The translations under genes and the position numbers were made by a program. The notes below the pieces were generated by a model. It searched no databases. It had not been told where the DNA came from and saw nothing but the letters and a program-made list of their open reading frames with translations. A stretch of 64,000 nucleotides of DNA from the NCBI GenBank assembly GCA_963663905.2, contig OY760657.1, positions 4,712,001 through 4,776,000 of the forward strand, in the 5' to 3' direction. This document shows positions 16,893 through 27,015 of this stretch, one piece after another. Source of the stretch: Saccharicrinis sp963663905. GTDB lineage: Bacteria > Bacteroidota > Bacteroidia > Bacteroidales > Marinilabiliaceae. Numbering within the stretch: position 1 is the first letter of the stretch; each line of letters starts with the position of its first letter.

Positions 16893-19142
16893 CTAATAAT
16901 TATAATTGATTTGAGGTTGAATACTAGTCAGTGGAATAATCTTATCTCTGTATTTCTTATACAATTCTACTGCTATATCAGTTGATTTTCCGACGGGATT
17001 TACCGGAAACTCATTGTTTGATACTACCCATTGCCATTCCCATTGCTTGATTTCCTCATCAAAAGCATTTTGATCGAATTGCCCCCAATTTGCACGAACC
17101 TGGTCAAAGAATTGTTCCCAACGAGGCTTATAAAAGTCATTGAACAATCCGCTCCATTGACGACAGCTATATTCGTGCAATCTGTTATTTGCATCACCCC
17201 ACAGGGTAATTAAATCACGAGCATTTTGCTCATATAAATCTTTTTCTGCTACAGTAAAACCACATGAACGAGCATCTGCTAACCATGGTCCCAACATGAA
17301 ATCTTTTTGAGTTGCCAATAAACGATCCATATCCTCAATTAATTCAATGAACTCCTTACTATACTGTTCAAATTTTTGTTTATCGTTGTTATTATAAGCA
17401 ACTGTAATCTGCTGTTGTAAAGGCAGCGCATAATTAGCCAATACCTGACGGGTAACATCTACCAGGTCATACAAAAATCCGTCATATTGATCACAATTAT
17501 CAATAGATTTTATAAATAAATCCCAAGCCGGTAACAAATCCTCAGGTGCATAATTCAACTTCGTACGAGCCCATCTGCGATAGCCTTCAAACGTTGGTCG
17601 GGATACAATTATTGATTCTGCTCCATCTCTGATAACCTTTCCATTATATACTGTTTGCACCAAAATATTCCAGGCATCCTCAAGATCTTTTGTTGTTGTT
17701 CCATACCTGGTATTAATATAGTCTTTTAACCAGGTATCAAGATTTATTGGTGTATCTCTCCAGGTATTGTCCGTCATCAGTTCATATAAAACCGGATTTT
17801 GCTCAATGGCTTCCATGGTTAACCCAATTCCTTTAAGCTGTCCTGAATTTGGATCATTTAGATCTTCTGCCGGATTGTTTGCAACATTCTCAATACGACC
17901 GAACATACTTATGTTTCCACCAAAATTATGTAGCATGTTCCAAATCCATTGCTTACCATAAAAAGCTTCAGTTCTTTTCCAAACAGGCTCTATCTCAGCA
18001 GCTAAATCTAAAATAATCATTCTGTCATCAGGAACAGCATCCAGCAAGCCTTTAATTTGAGGAGCTTTCCAGAAATCACGATGACTATAAAATAACCAGC
18101 CTTGCATTACCCAAACAGCATCCGGGTCAGCTGACTTCATTCCTTCAAATACTTTTTTACTTAGCTCTGATAAATATTCGGGATCATCTGTTGGAGGCTC
18201 ATTTTCATTAAAAGTATCAGCTGAATACAAATGATCTGTTCCATAAACCTGTGACTGTACTTCAAGGAATTTCTTGCCCAATTCGGCAAACAAAGGATCA
18301 TCGGCATCTAAAATATAAGTATCCTCAAAATCGTTACCCCAGTTGGTTTGCTTTAATTTTGCTTTAGGAAAATACTTTTTAAATGAGGCCGGTACATGAC
18401 CTGTAAATGCAGGTAGCACAGGTTTCATACCCAATTCGCGCTCACGCTGAAGTATCTTAATTTGCAAATCTTTATGACTTTCTTTCCAGCTCTTAGGAAG
18501 CGGACCTCCCCAACCATCGAGGTTACCCATCCAGAACCATGAGAAATATGCAGGACCGCTAAAGAATGGATCCAAATCCTCATCTGTAAAACCATACGAA
18601 CGATACACCTGATCCCATATATATTCTTCGCCTGTAATAGCCAATGGCATATTGATACCATGCAATGCCATCCAGTCAATTTCCTTTTCCCAACGTTCCC
18701 AGTCCCACCAGCTCATGCTGTAATTAAACGTACAGTAATTCAAATAATAACGATAATCGTAAGGACTGCTTTTATGAATTTTATTCTCTACTTCTGGAAG
18801 TACTTCTGGTAATTTTAAGTTGGTGCCATTCCATGTAATCTGACAATGACAATATTCTTTTAAATAATAATACAAGGCTGATGCAACCGAAACTCCATTG
18901 TTACCCCTTAATACAATTTTATTTTTTACAGATTCTATTTCAAAACAATCAATTGAATCACATGGTAAAGTTTCTATTTTAAACTGATAAGCATGCTCAG
19001 GAATAATGCGATGAAGCAAATCTCCTTCAGCAGTTTTCTCCACTGATTCATTCGATTTAGTATTGCAACCTACCGCAACTATAAAGAATGCCAGCACTAT
19101 AAGTTGATTTATTGAAATTCTCATTTTCATTATTTTTACCAT
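16893..19142 (-). CDS. Alpha-N-acetylglucosaminidase, GH89 (NAGLU-like) lipoprotein
   Basis: A 749-residue exported lipoprotein (lipobox VAVGC). It follows the NAGLU domain order: a small N-terminal domain, a TIM barrel (about residues 125-460) and a helical C-terminal domain. Conserved strings include the barrel start YRYYLNYCTFNYSMSWWDW, TFNENEPP with a catalytic Glu, and TMEAIEQNPVLYELM with the second catalytic Glu. It removes terminal alpha-linked GlcNAc, as in heparan sulfate or alpha-GlcNAc-capped mucin glycans. It is directly upstream of the HGSNAT-like gene (one base between) and 90 bases after a GH92 gene, in the glycan operon. Starts at 19130 or 19124 are equally plausible. Confidence 0.93.
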   Translation of the reverse strand: MVKIMKMRISINQLIVLAFFIVAVGCNTKSNESVEKTAEGDLLHRIIPEHAYQFKIETLPCDSIDCFEIESVKNKIVLRGNNGVSVASALYYYLKEYCHCQITWNGTNLKLPEVLPEVENKIHKSSPYDYRYYLNYCTFNYSMSWWDWERWEKEIDWMALHGINMPLAITGEEYIWDQVYRSYGFTDEDLDPFFSGPAYFSWFWMGNLDGWGGPLPKSWKESHKDLQIKILQRERELGMKPVLPAFTGHVPASFKKYFPKAKLKQTNWGNDFEDTYILDADDPLFAELGKKFLEVQSQVYGTDHLYSADTFNENEPPTDDPEYLSELSKKVFEGMKSADPDAVWVMQGWLFYSHRDFWKAPQIKGLLDAVPDDRMIILDLAAEIEPVWKRTEAFYGKQWIWNMLHNFGGNISMFGRIENVANNPAEDLNDPNSGQLKGIGLTMEAIEQNPVLYELMTDNTWRDTPINLDTWLKDYINTRYGTTTKDLEDAWNILVQTVYNGKVIRDGAESIIVSRPTFEGYRRWARTKLNYAPEDLLPAWDLFIKSIDNCDQYDGFLYDLVDVTRQVLANYALPLQQQITVAYNNNDKQKFEQYSKEFIELIEDMDRLLATQKDFMLGPWLADARSCGFTVAEKDLYEQNARDLITLWGDANNRLHEYSCRQWSGLFNDFYKPRWEQFFDQVRANWGQFDQNAFDEEIKQWEWQWVVSNNEFPVNPVGKSTDIAVELYKKYRDKIIPLTSIQPQINYNY

Positions 19143-19232
19143 ACTATGAATAACACTTTGCTATACACTCTCAGCTCTACATTAAGCTGCAAATTCCATA
19201 TTTCTTGTTCCCTTTTCCATTCTCCAATCATC

Positions 19233-21533
19233 TTACAAATCATTATCCGATAAAGAAGGTGGCAATAATTGCGTTCCCCATTGATCAGAAGGTTTTGATC
19301 CCATTTTTATAGTCAACGCCCCCCCTTTAACAATATCACTATGTTCAATCCATGCTTTTAAATAGTCAACTCCATTTAACTGTACAGATTGGATATATTT
19401 ATTTTGTTCTGAAAGATTCTTTGCTTCGATGGTAAAATCGTTTCCATTCTCCTGATGGATTGTTGTTTTCTTAAAGTAAGGGGCATTAATTAAATAATAC
19501 GACTGACCGGCATTAGGATATAAGCCTATCATATGAAATGCCAGCCACGAAGACATTGCGCCGGAATCATCATTACCTGGGATTCCACTTGAAGTACTAT
19601 TGTAATTTTTATCAATAATATCATGAATGCGTTGGTTGCTTAAATCAGGGCGACCAATCCAATGATACAAATTCGGACTAAGAAAAGAAGGTTCATTGGC
19701 AACATTGTACAATCCCTTATCAAACAAGGTGTTTAATCGTTTTTTAAAAGCTTCTTTACCGCCTGACAATTCAACTAGTTTCGCAACATCATGAGGAACA
19801 GATAAGGAATATTCCCATGAACTGGCCTCGTAGAAAAACCCGCACCACCAGCATACACAAATAGGCCAATCCTGCATTACCGGAGTATATGGCACATAGC
19901 TAATTTTCCCATATTTTGCATTACATTGAATACTATCAACCCAATTACCATAAGCATCTTTAGGCATGATAAAACCACGTGATCCATGATCTTCAATATC
20001 ACGCCATAAATTTTGCCAGTTATTCGCCTGTTTAATGAATCGCCAATATTCACCTCTGCGTTTAATGTTTTTAGCTACAATAGCCAAACAATAGTCATTA
20101 TAAGCATATTCCAACGTCCGGTTTCCGGCTCTTACATAATCAGTAGAAACATAACCTAATGTATTATAATCCGTTAGTCCTCCGCGACCTTCTTTCTCTT
20201 CATTACCTCCAGGAGGAACAGTTGCATCCTTTAACATGGCATCCAATGCCACCTTGTATTTTATACCTTCCAGTCCTTTTACAAAGGCATCAGCAATGAC
20301 AACTTCACCATTTGATCCACCCTGTGTTCTTCCATTGAAATTGCCACTACGTGCATCAGGCATATAACCATCGCGCTTATAAATTTCGAGCATGGCATTT
20401 ACAATATCCACTTGTCGGGATGGATTTAATAAGGTTATCAATGGACTAGAAGAACGATAGGTATCCCAAATGGCATAGAAATCATCGTAATACGAAGCCG
20501 TATTCTCCCATAAAGGATTTTCTCCTGTTCTGTCGACAGGCATCAGCATGGTATGATACAACCCTGTATAAAGCATGGTTTTTAACTCAGCACTGGCATC
20601 TTCATTTACTTCCAGGCGCTTAAAAATTGACTCCCATTTATCCTGAATTTGATGAAGGGTTTGATTAAAATTCCAGTGCGGTATTTCGTTATCAATATTT
20701 GCTCTTGCCCTTAATGGACTTAGAAAAGAAATACCAATTTTCATTTGGATATCATCTGTTGCTCCGTCAAAAGCCAATATTGCTCCTGTTTTATCCCCAG
20801 TATCAATTTGTATCTTTTGATTATTATATATTTTCTCTCCCTTCCAGGTTGAATAAGTAGTGATAGGTTGATCAAACATTGCAGAAAAATAAACAGTATA
20901 AGCTCCTCCATTATTCCAACCTCCTCGTATTCGGCTATAACCTCGGACTTCGGTATCGGACACAATCTCAATCTCTGAACCTACAAATTGTTGCGCTTCA
21001 CGAGCATCAGGATTTGGTATTGCAGATTCACCAAGGAACTTACCCAAATCAATCTTAACTATACGTTTAGAACCTTGTGAGTATGAAAAATGATAAAAAG
21101 CAGCACGGTCAGAAGTAGTGATTTGTGTTTGGATATTCCATTTATCAAGCATTACGCTGTAATATCCAAGACTCACCTGCTCATCACTTCGTAAAGATGA
21201 TTGCTTGATAGACACAGAACTATCTTCAGAAGAAAAAGGCATTACAGAAATATTACCATACTTTGGCCCCCCTCCTGTACCACTTACATGAACCTGACTA
21301 AAACCATAAATCTCCTTACCTACATCCGCTGAGTATCCACTATTGGAAGCCACATCGTTATCTGGTCCGGGCTTTACCATTCCATATGGTGCAGAGGGCC
21401 CGATAAAAACATTTCCCAATCCTTCCGATCCTATTAATGGATCAACGTATTTATGATTTTGAGAATGTAAGGATATTGGTAGAAACAATATAACTATTCC
21501 CCAAAAAAATATATGTATAAATCTGTTTGTCAT
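19233..21533 (-). CDS. GH92 alpha-mannosidase, first copy
   Basis: A 766-residue secreted enzyme with a signal peptide ending near LPISLHSQ and no lipobox Cys. The N-terminal beta-sandwich begins YVDPLIGSEGLGNVFIGPSAP. The catalytic (alpha/alpha)6 domain carries GNEEKEGRGGLTDY with the proposed general acid Glu, and GIPGNDDSGAMSSW with the Asp pair that acts as base. GH92 enzymes are calcium-dependent exo-alpha-mannosidases acting on N-glycan or yeast-mannan type linkages. All key motifs are intact. It lies between GH43 and GH89 on the same strand with short gaps. The linkage preference (1,2, 1,3, 1,4 or 1,6) cannot be read from the sequence. Confidence 0.93.
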   Translation of the reverse strand: MTNRFIHIFFWGIVILFLPISLHSQNHKYVDPLIGSEGLGNVFIGPSAPYGMVKPGPDNDVASNSGYSADVGKEIYGFSQVHVSGTGGGPKYGNISVMPFSSEDSSVSIKQSSLRSDEQVSLGYYSVMLDKWNIQTQITTSDRAAFYHFSYSQGSKRIVKIDLGKFLGESAIPNPDAREAQQFVGSEIEIVSDTEVRGYSRIRGGWNNGGAYTVYFSAMFDQPITTYSTWKGEKIYNNQKIQIDTGDKTGAILAFDGATDDIQMKIGISFLSPLRARANIDNEIPHWNFNQTLHQIQDKWESIFKRLEVNEDASAELKTMLYTGLYHTMLMPVDRTGENPLWENTASYYDDFYAIWDTYRSSSPLITLLNPSRQVDIVNAMLEIYKRDGYMPDARSGNFNGRTQGGSNGEVVIADAFVKGLEGIKYKVALDAMLKDATVPPGGNEEKEGRGGLTDYNTLGYVSTDYVRAGNRTLEYAYNDYCLAIVAKNIKRRGEYWRFIKQANNWQNLWRDIEDHGSRGFIMPKDAYGNWVDSIQCNAKYGKISYVPYTPVMQDWPICVCWWCGFFYEASSWEYSLSVPHDVAKLVELSGGKEAFKKRLNTLFDKGLYNVANEPSFLSPNLYHWIGRPDLSNQRIHDIIDKNYNSTSSGIPGNDDSGAMSSWLAFHMIGLYPNAGQSYYLINAPYFKKTTIHQENGNDFTIEAKNLSEQNKYIQSVQLNGVDYLKAWIEHSDIVKGGALTIKMGSKPSDQWGTQLLPPSLSDNDL

Positions 21534-21577
21534 AACATTATGTACTTACCAATCCTAACTATAATCAATAATATTAA

Positions 21578-21650
21578 ACACAGGGACACTGAGACACAAA
21601 GCTTTTTATAAATCCTTATTTAGAAACTCTGTGACTTTGAGTCTTTGTGT
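21578..21650. repeat. Imperfect 24-bp inverted repeat
   Basis: The arm 21578-21601 (starting ACACAGGGACACTG) and the arm 21627-21650 (ending GAGTCTTTGTGT) are imperfect inverted copies in the gap between GH43 and GH92. It may form a weak hairpin in the operon transcript, or be a dispersed intergenic repeat. Confidence 0.5.
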
Positions 21651-21695
21651 TAAATATTAACCAAGCTGCAAATTAGTCCTCCGGTTTTGAGGGAG

Positions 21696-22682
21696 TTAGA
21701 GGGGTCTTACCACTCCTCTTGGTATCACTTTTTCAATATTATGATTGGCATCAAACTTAAGACTATCAATACACAATTGACGTAATACATATTCTTCTCC
21801 TTGTGGGAATATGCGGTGATATAAAAGATAGTCCTGACCATTTTCTTGAAATACGGTATGATGTCCAGGACCAACAGTAGTACTATCGGCTGTAGTGGTT
21901 AAAATTGGACTATTTACCCCTTCAACGAAAGGTCCCATCGGAGAATCTCCTACGGCATAACCAATCTTATAAGTATCATCGATAGCTTTTCCGTCAGAAA
22001 ACATTAAATAATATTTTCCGAAACGTTTAATCATATGCGGAGCTTCGAAGTAATGAGGAGGTGTTACATTAACAGGATCTCCATCAAAAGTAACCATATC
22101 CGGCTTTAATTTAACTGCCATACATATACCATTTACCCAATGAAAACCTGAGCCCCAATAAAGATAGGCCTGACCATCATCATCAATAAAGCAATCTGCA
22201 TCGATATTATGTACTTCAGGAAAATCTTCTTTGGCAACTAATGGAGTATTATCGTTCTTTGCATTCTTCCATGGGCCCAGTGGATTTTCACCCTCACCAA
22301 CCCAAACTTCACTACCTACAGAAACATACATATAGTACTTACCGTTTGGAGCTTTTCGAACAGCTGGAGCCCATACCATTGAGCCATTAGAAGTTTTACT
22401 GGTACATGCTTCTTTAGTTGGCCAATTAATATGATGTTGTGTAAAGTTTAAGAAATCTGTAGTTGAAAAAACACCCAGCTCGTTTCCTCCCCATGGATCG
22501 ATGGTAGCATAGATATAAAAAGTATCCGCTTCTTTAACAATACAGGGATCAGCAAAATAACCATCTATTATTGGATTCGTAATCAATTTTCTCTGGTCTG
22601 ATGATGTAGTCATTTTCTTTTTGGGAGACGAGCATGCCACCACCATTATCATTAACAAAATAAATTTAAAAGTTTGCTTCAT
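21696..22682 (-). CDS. GH43-family glycosidase lipoprotein
   Basis: A five-bladed beta-propeller glycosidase of about 328 residues with lipobox MVVACS. The inverting GH43 triad is visible: the base Asp in DGYFADPCIV, the pKa-modulating Asp in NIDADCFIDDDGQ, and the acid Glu in FEAPHMIKRFG. Family members remove arabinose, xylose or galactose side groups; the subfamily and sugar are not clear. I use the ATG at 22682 (MKQTFKFILL) because it starts a clean lipoprotein signal; the open frame extends 8 codons further to 22706. It lies between the two GH92 genes in the same operon. Confidence 0.88.
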   Translation of the reverse strand: MKQTFKFILLMIMVVACSSPKKKMTTSSDQRKLITNPIIDGYFADPCIVKEADTFYIYATIDPWGGNELGVFSTTDFLNFTQHHINWPTKEACTSKTSNGSMVWAPAVRKAPNGKYYMYVSVGSEVWVGEGENPLGPWKNAKNDNTPLVAKEDFPEVHNIDADCFIDDDGQAYLYWGSGFHWVNGICMAVKLKPDMVTFDGDPVNVTPPHYFEAPHMIKRFGKYYLMFSDGKAIDDTYKIGYAVGDSPMGPFVEGVNSPILTTTADSTTVGPGHHTVFQENGQDYLLYHRIFPQGEEYVLRQLCIDSLKFDANHNIEKVIPRGVVRPL

Positions 22683-22783
22683 TGTTCCAATATTACAGTT
22701 ATCCATAGTTCTTTGCTGATTAAAAGATCCCCTTAGCTACCGCAAGATTTCATCTCGTGGTTCCTTGTTAATTAATAGACCAT

Positions 22784-22797
22784 GCGTGGGGACACGC
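22784..22797. repeat. Small GC-rich inverted repeat GCGTG-GGGA-CACGC
   Basis: A 5-bp stem with loop GGGA in an AT-rich gap between GH92 and GH43. It stands out in base composition and may be a fragment of a dispersed intergenic repeat. Confidence 0.3.
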
Positions 22798-22840
22798 TCG
22801 GCAGCATTTGGAAATCACCATATCCCTGCTCCCATTATCC

Positions 22841-25162
22841 TTATTTACTTTTTCCCCAATTTTCATTTGGTTGATCAGCCATATCTAATACAATCGTTCC
22901 TCCTTTAACCAATTCATTTTGAGAAACACTCCAGTTAGCAAGTTCTTTACCATTCCAACTTGCTGACTGAATATATAAATTTCTGGCTGAATTATTTCGT
23001 ACATCTATTGTTAATTCCTCACCCGGATAATAATCCTGATTAAGCTTAATATTGATTTTATTAAAAATCGGACTTCCTAACTCTAATTGAGGTTCCATTG
23101 AGCATCCCCCTTTCATTGAAAACATTCCCAATTTCATCAATACAGATAGCGATCCCATTAATCCCTGATCCTCATCGCCATTATAGCCTTTTTGAGTGCT
23201 AATTCCTTCATAAACATCCTCAACTACTTTACGCGACCAGTATTGTGTTAACCATGGTTTATCTAAATAATTAAAGATAAAAGCTGTTTGTATGGAAGGT
23301 TGATTGCCATAATTAATTGGAATTCTGCTGTATTCAGGATGTGTTTCACGATCGTGAGACGTTCCTGCAGTAAAGCCAAGTTTTTCTGCTCCTATAAAAG
23401 CCTGATTAATTTTATTTGATGTTGAATCTTTTCCTCCCATTAATTTGCTTAAACCCTCTAAATCATGAGGAACAAACCAGGTATTTTGAGCTCCGTTTGC
23501 TTCAATAAAACCATTTTCAATTAAGTAAGGATCAAAATCCTCTTTCCAAATCCCTTCCTTATTTTTTGGTCTCATCCAGCCACTAACTGAATCAAATACA
23601 TTTTTATAGTTTTCACTGCGTTTTAGGAAATAATCTGCATCTGCATCATGACCAAGCTTTTTTGCTAACTGTGCTAAAGCCCAATCCTGATATGCATACT
23701 CCAAAGTCTGACTCACTCCATCCTGATGCGAACCATAAATAATATCAGACAAAGGATAAGGAACATATCCATTTTCGATATAGTAGGACAATCCTCCTCC
23801 AATACTGGTATTATGCTCGTAACCAATCTTTTCCATAATACCGCCCGGCATCTGATTTTTCTTTAGAGCCTGATATATATCCTCCAAATCATCTTTAACA
23901 ATCCCTTTTTGAATAGCACTAATAATAAACGGATTAGATGAAGCACCTGTCATAACATATGTATAATTTCCTCCGGAAGGACCTCTTGGTATCAGTCCTC
24001 CATCTTTATAATACTGCATTAACGAATGCACAAATTCTTCCATAATATCAGGATAAACCAATCCCCAAAGTGTATTTATAGTCCACTGAGCACCCCAAAA
24101 AGAATCTGAATTATAATGATTAAATAAAGGTTTGCCTTTGACGTCAACAGGGAGCTGTCCTATCCTAAACTCATCTCCGGTATTATCAGGATAGGCTCCA
24201 TTAACATCACTTATTATTCTGCGACCTTGCAACGCATGCCACAAGTCGGTATAAAATCTTTGTTGCTGTTCTATAGTTCCTCCTTCAACTGCTATTCTGG
24301 ATAACAGATCATTCCATTCTTTTTCAGAAGCTTTAACCACCTGATCAAAATTCCAACCAGGCAACTCTTCTTTCATATTAATCTTAGCATTTTCAACGGA
24401 GGTATATGATATTGCTAATTTCACCATTAATGGTTTAGCATTATTATTTTCAAAGTAAACGATATAGTTACCAGTAGCTGGATCTTTCTCCAACTCTTTA
24501 ACCGGCACATTAAATTTTGCTGCAAAATATACAGTACATGGTTTAGGTCTGCGAAATGTTGGTTGATTGGTTACCTGACCAGTAATAAGATCAGATTTTT
24601 CTGATAATTGAACAACTCCATTATTCATGAAGCTAGGACCTTGTTGTCCGTTTAAATTAAAAAGTAAAGCAATATTTTCGCCATAAGTATAGCGATGAAA
24701 ACCCACTCGTTTGGTTGAGGTTAGTTCGGCATTAATTTTATATCTGTTTAATAATAGCTGATGATATCCTGGGAATATCTTTTCATTTTGATGATTAAAA
24801 CCTGAATAATAATCCTGAAACAAATTGTTTTTGTCAAGCAAATCAGGATCTACCGGCATAACAGAAGGACCTGATAACTGCCAGGCATGAACATGACTAA
24901 ATCCTTTAACTGTATCTGTATTATATCTGTATCCACTTCCCCATGCACCATTAACTTCAGTATCAGGACTTAAGTTAACCATTCCAAAAGGTCTGGAAGC
25001 CGAGGTAAAGAAAAACCATCTTGAATTGGCTGCATCCAAAGTAGGTACAACCATTTTGGCATACGAAAGAGGTGAATTATCAGCTTCTTTACAACCATTT
25101 ATCAAACACAACGAGCCAACAAGAAGAAAAGACAATAATTGTATAAAAGGTTTCATGTTCAT
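22841..25162 (-). CDS. GH92 alpha-mannosidase-like lipoprotein, second copy
   Basis: A 773-residue lipoprotein (lipobox LINGC) of family GH92. It starts the beta-sandwich with YAKMVVPTLDAANSRW and FGMVNLSPDTEV. The catalytic domain contains SDSFWGAQWTIN and YNGDEDQGLMGSLSV, the counterpart of the GNDDxGxMSxW base motif. It is clearly diverged from the other GH92 (different N-terminus, NGDEDQG for GNDDSG), so the two probably cleave different mannoside linkages. It is the first enzyme gene after SusD, with a hairpin in the 203-base gap. Confidence 0.9.
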   Translation of the reverse strand: MNMKPFIQLLSFLLVGSLCLINGCKEADNSPLSYAKMVVPTLDAANSRWFFFTSASRPFGMVNLSPDTEVNGAWGSGYRYNTDTVKGFSHVHAWQLSGPSVMPVDPDLLDKNNLFQDYYSGFNHQNEKIFPGYHQLLLNRYKINAELTSTKRVGFHRYTYGENIALLFNLNGQQGPSFMNNGVVQLSEKSDLITGQVTNQPTFRRPKPCTVYFAAKFNVPVKELEKDPATGNYIVYFENNNAKPLMVKLAISYTSVENAKINMKEELPGWNFDQVVKASEKEWNDLLSRIAVEGGTIEQQQRFYTDLWHALQGRRIISDVNGAYPDNTGDEFRIGQLPVDVKGKPLFNHYNSDSFWGAQWTINTLWGLVYPDIMEEFVHSLMQYYKDGGLIPRGPSGGNYTYVMTGASSNPFIISAIQKGIVKDDLEDIYQALKKNQMPGGIMEKIGYEHNTSIGGGLSYYIENGYVPYPLSDIIYGSHQDGVSQTLEYAYQDWALAQLAKKLGHDADADYFLKRSENYKNVFDSVSGWMRPKNKEGIWKEDFDPYLIENGFIEANGAQNTWFVPHDLEGLSKLMGGKDSTSNKINQAFIGAEKLGFTAGTSHDRETHPEYSRIPINYGNQPSIQTAFIFNYLDKPWLTQYWSRKVVEDVYEGISTQKGYNGDEDQGLMGSLSVLMKLGMFSMKGGCSMEPQLELGSPIFNKINIKLNQDYYPGEELTIDVRNNSARNLYIQSASWNGKELANWSVSQNELVKGGTIVLDMADQPNENWGKSK

Positions 25163-25220
25163 CCTTTAAAATATTTTGATGAATATTGATTGAGTCAGCA
25201 TTTAAATGCTTTAAGAAAAA

Positions 25221-25262
25221 GAGAGCTAACCCTTTAATCATTAACCCAAAGGGCTAGCTCTC
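25221..25262 (-). terminator. Hairpin after susD, possible attenuating terminator
   Basis: GAGAGCTAACCCTTT (25221-25235) pairs with AAAGGGCTAGCTCTC (25248-25262) with one mismatch. It sits between susD and the first GH92 gene. On the minus strand it is not followed by a long T run, so partial termination or a stability stem that lowers enzyme expression relative to SusCD is more likely than a full stop. Confidence 0.6.
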
Positions 25263-25273
25263 CAAAAATGTAA

Positions 25274-25360
25274 TTAATTATATTCCGGATTTTGCACAAT
25301 ACTACCGTGACTGTTGTCTATTTCAGTCTGTGGTATTGGTCTTAAAAGATGTTTAGTTTT
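25274..25360 (-). pseudogene. Orphan C-terminal tail of a SusD-like gene
   Basis: Directly after the susD stop codon the minus strand encodes 28 codons ending in TAA, reading KTKHLLRPIPQTEIDNS and then HGSIVQNPEYN. This is the classic end of SusD proteins (PIPxxEIDxN ... QNPGY). The intact upstream gene already has its own, different tail (RIFPVPTGIL ... SQNAGY), so this is a fragment of another SusD gene. It has no start codon. Replacement of an older susD, or decay of a duplicate, would explain it. Confidence 0.75.
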
Positions 25361-25365
25361 AATTA

Positions 25366-26988
25366 TTAGTATCCTGCATTTTGAGACCAGTTTGTATTTT
25401 CATTCAAAATACCTGTTGGAACAGGGAAAATACGCTGAGTAAGATCAGTAGCCGCAGATGGATTAAGTGTATTTTTGAAGCCCCAATCATCCTCAAAGTT
25501 ACCGAAACGGATTAAGTCATTACGTCTCCAGTTTTCTCCGAATAGTTCACGACCTCGTTCATCCAATAGTTCATCTAACGTAGGTGTAGCACTAATAGTA
25601 GGCGCATCAACATATGAACGGATTTGATTAAACAAACTCATTGCAGTTTCACCATATGTAGGTGTAGCACCACGAAGTATTGCCTCACACTTAGTCAACA
25701 GAATATCAGCAAAACGGAAGATGGGCACATCATTATCCTCACAACGTCCATATGTTCCGAATGCAACAGGATCTGGTAAAAATTTATTAAATCTATAACC
25801 CTGTATATAACCATTAAAATCTTCACCTACATTTAAAGCCTCATCCATGGTTTTAAGTGTAATAGTTTTGGATAATACAACCGGATTTCCTTGATAAGTA
25901 CAAGGTGTAGAAGTTACTTTATAAGTAGATGGATCATATTGATACAAGGCACCTTTTAAAATGGCATCGTTTCTACGATCTCCTTCAAGTGTAAATAGAT
26001 CTGCAAACTCTGGTGTTACCGCGTAAGTTCCGGCAAATGATTTAGCTACAACCATTCCGTAAAGACCATTACCTCCATTTCCATCAGAATCAGCCTTTTT
26101 CCAGTTATTGAAACGAGCTATATAATTACCATCCCCATTTGCAGCTGTAAATGGCATCGCATAAATAAAGTCTTTAATATGGGATCCATTATTAGGATAG
26201 AACTTTTCAAGATAGTCATCAGTAAGATCGAATGGACCGTTTTGAATAATATCATCGCATACAGTAACGCAATCTGCAAGTTTTTCATTTGTTGCTGTTG
26301 CAGACCAACTTGTACTTGTTACATCCTGAGTGTAAACATTCCAATTAATATAAATCTTTGCAAGTAAAGCTTGAACCATCCAATAAGTTGGAGTACCATA
26401 TGTAGATGCATCAACATTTGTTGGCATATCATCACGAATAGCTAATAATTCTTCTTCAATCCATTTGGTAACATCTGCACGAGATGATCGTGTTAATAAC
26501 TCATCTTCCTCCAACACATGATCCAAAATAGGTACATCTCCATAACCATCCATTAATAGAAAATGATAAAAAGCGCGTGCTGCACGAATCGGTGCTACTA
26601 CAGATCCTTCTTCTCCTCCAAGATCGACAATGACCTGATTACATTTTGTGATACCACTTGATAAATCACCCCAATATCCAGGACCTGGATCATCAGGAGA
26701 AATATTATGTAAGCTGGAATGTGAGTATACACCTCCATCCCAATAGTTTCCATCAAAGCTCAACCCCATACACTCATCAGAACAAAGGGTCATTACCTCG
26801 CTAAAACGACGACCAATTTGCCCTCGGAATGCGTAATAAACATCAGCAGTTTTAGCTGCAATTGCAATCTCTGAATCTGGATATGTTGTATATTGAGATT
26901 CTATATCTACATCCAAATCAGTACAACTGTTTGTAGCAATTGCCAATAATGCAGCTGGTATAAATAGTTTTATATATTGTTTTTTCAT
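25366..26988 (-). CDS. SusD/RagB-family glycan-binding outer-membrane lipoprotein
   Basis: A 540-residue surface lipoprotein with signal MKKQYIKLFIPAALL and lipobox ATNSC. It has the SusD-like N-terminal region (TYPDSEIAIAAKTADVYYAF), helical tetratricopeptide-like pairs and the C-terminal family end RIFPVPTGILNENTNWSQN. SusD proteins form the lid over the SusC channel and hold glycan at the cell surface. It lies 27 bases after the susC stop, so the pair is co-transcribed. The family is certain; the ligand is unknown. Confidence 0.95.
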   Translation of the reverse strand: MKKQYIKLFIPAALLAIATNSCTDLDVDIESQYTTYPDSEIAIAAKTADVYYAFRGQIGRRFSEVMTLCSDECMGLSFDGNYWDGGVYSHSSLHNISPDDPGPGYWGDLSSGITKCNQVIVDLGGEEGSVVAPIRAARAFYHFLLMDGYGDVPILDHVLEEDELLTRSSRADVTKWIEEELLAIRDDMPTNVDASTYGTPTYWMVQALLAKIYINWNVYTQDVTSTSWSATATNEKLADCVTVCDDIIQNGPFDLTDDYLEKFYPNNGSHIKDFIYAMPFTAANGDGNYIARFNNWKKADSDGNGGNGLYGMVVAKSFAGTYAVTPEFADLFTLEGDRRNDAILKGALYQYDPSTYKVTSTPCTYQGNPVVLSKTITLKTMDEALNVGEDFNGYIQGYRFNKFLPDPVAFGTYGRCEDNDVPIFRFADILLTKCEAILRGATPTYGETAMSLFNQIRSYVDAPTISATPTLDELLDERGRELFGENWRRNDLIRFGNFEDDWGFKNTLNPSAATDLTQRIFPVPTGILNENTNWSQNAGY

Positions 26989-27015
26989 GTGCTTTAATTT
27001 TAATTTTGATTGCCA

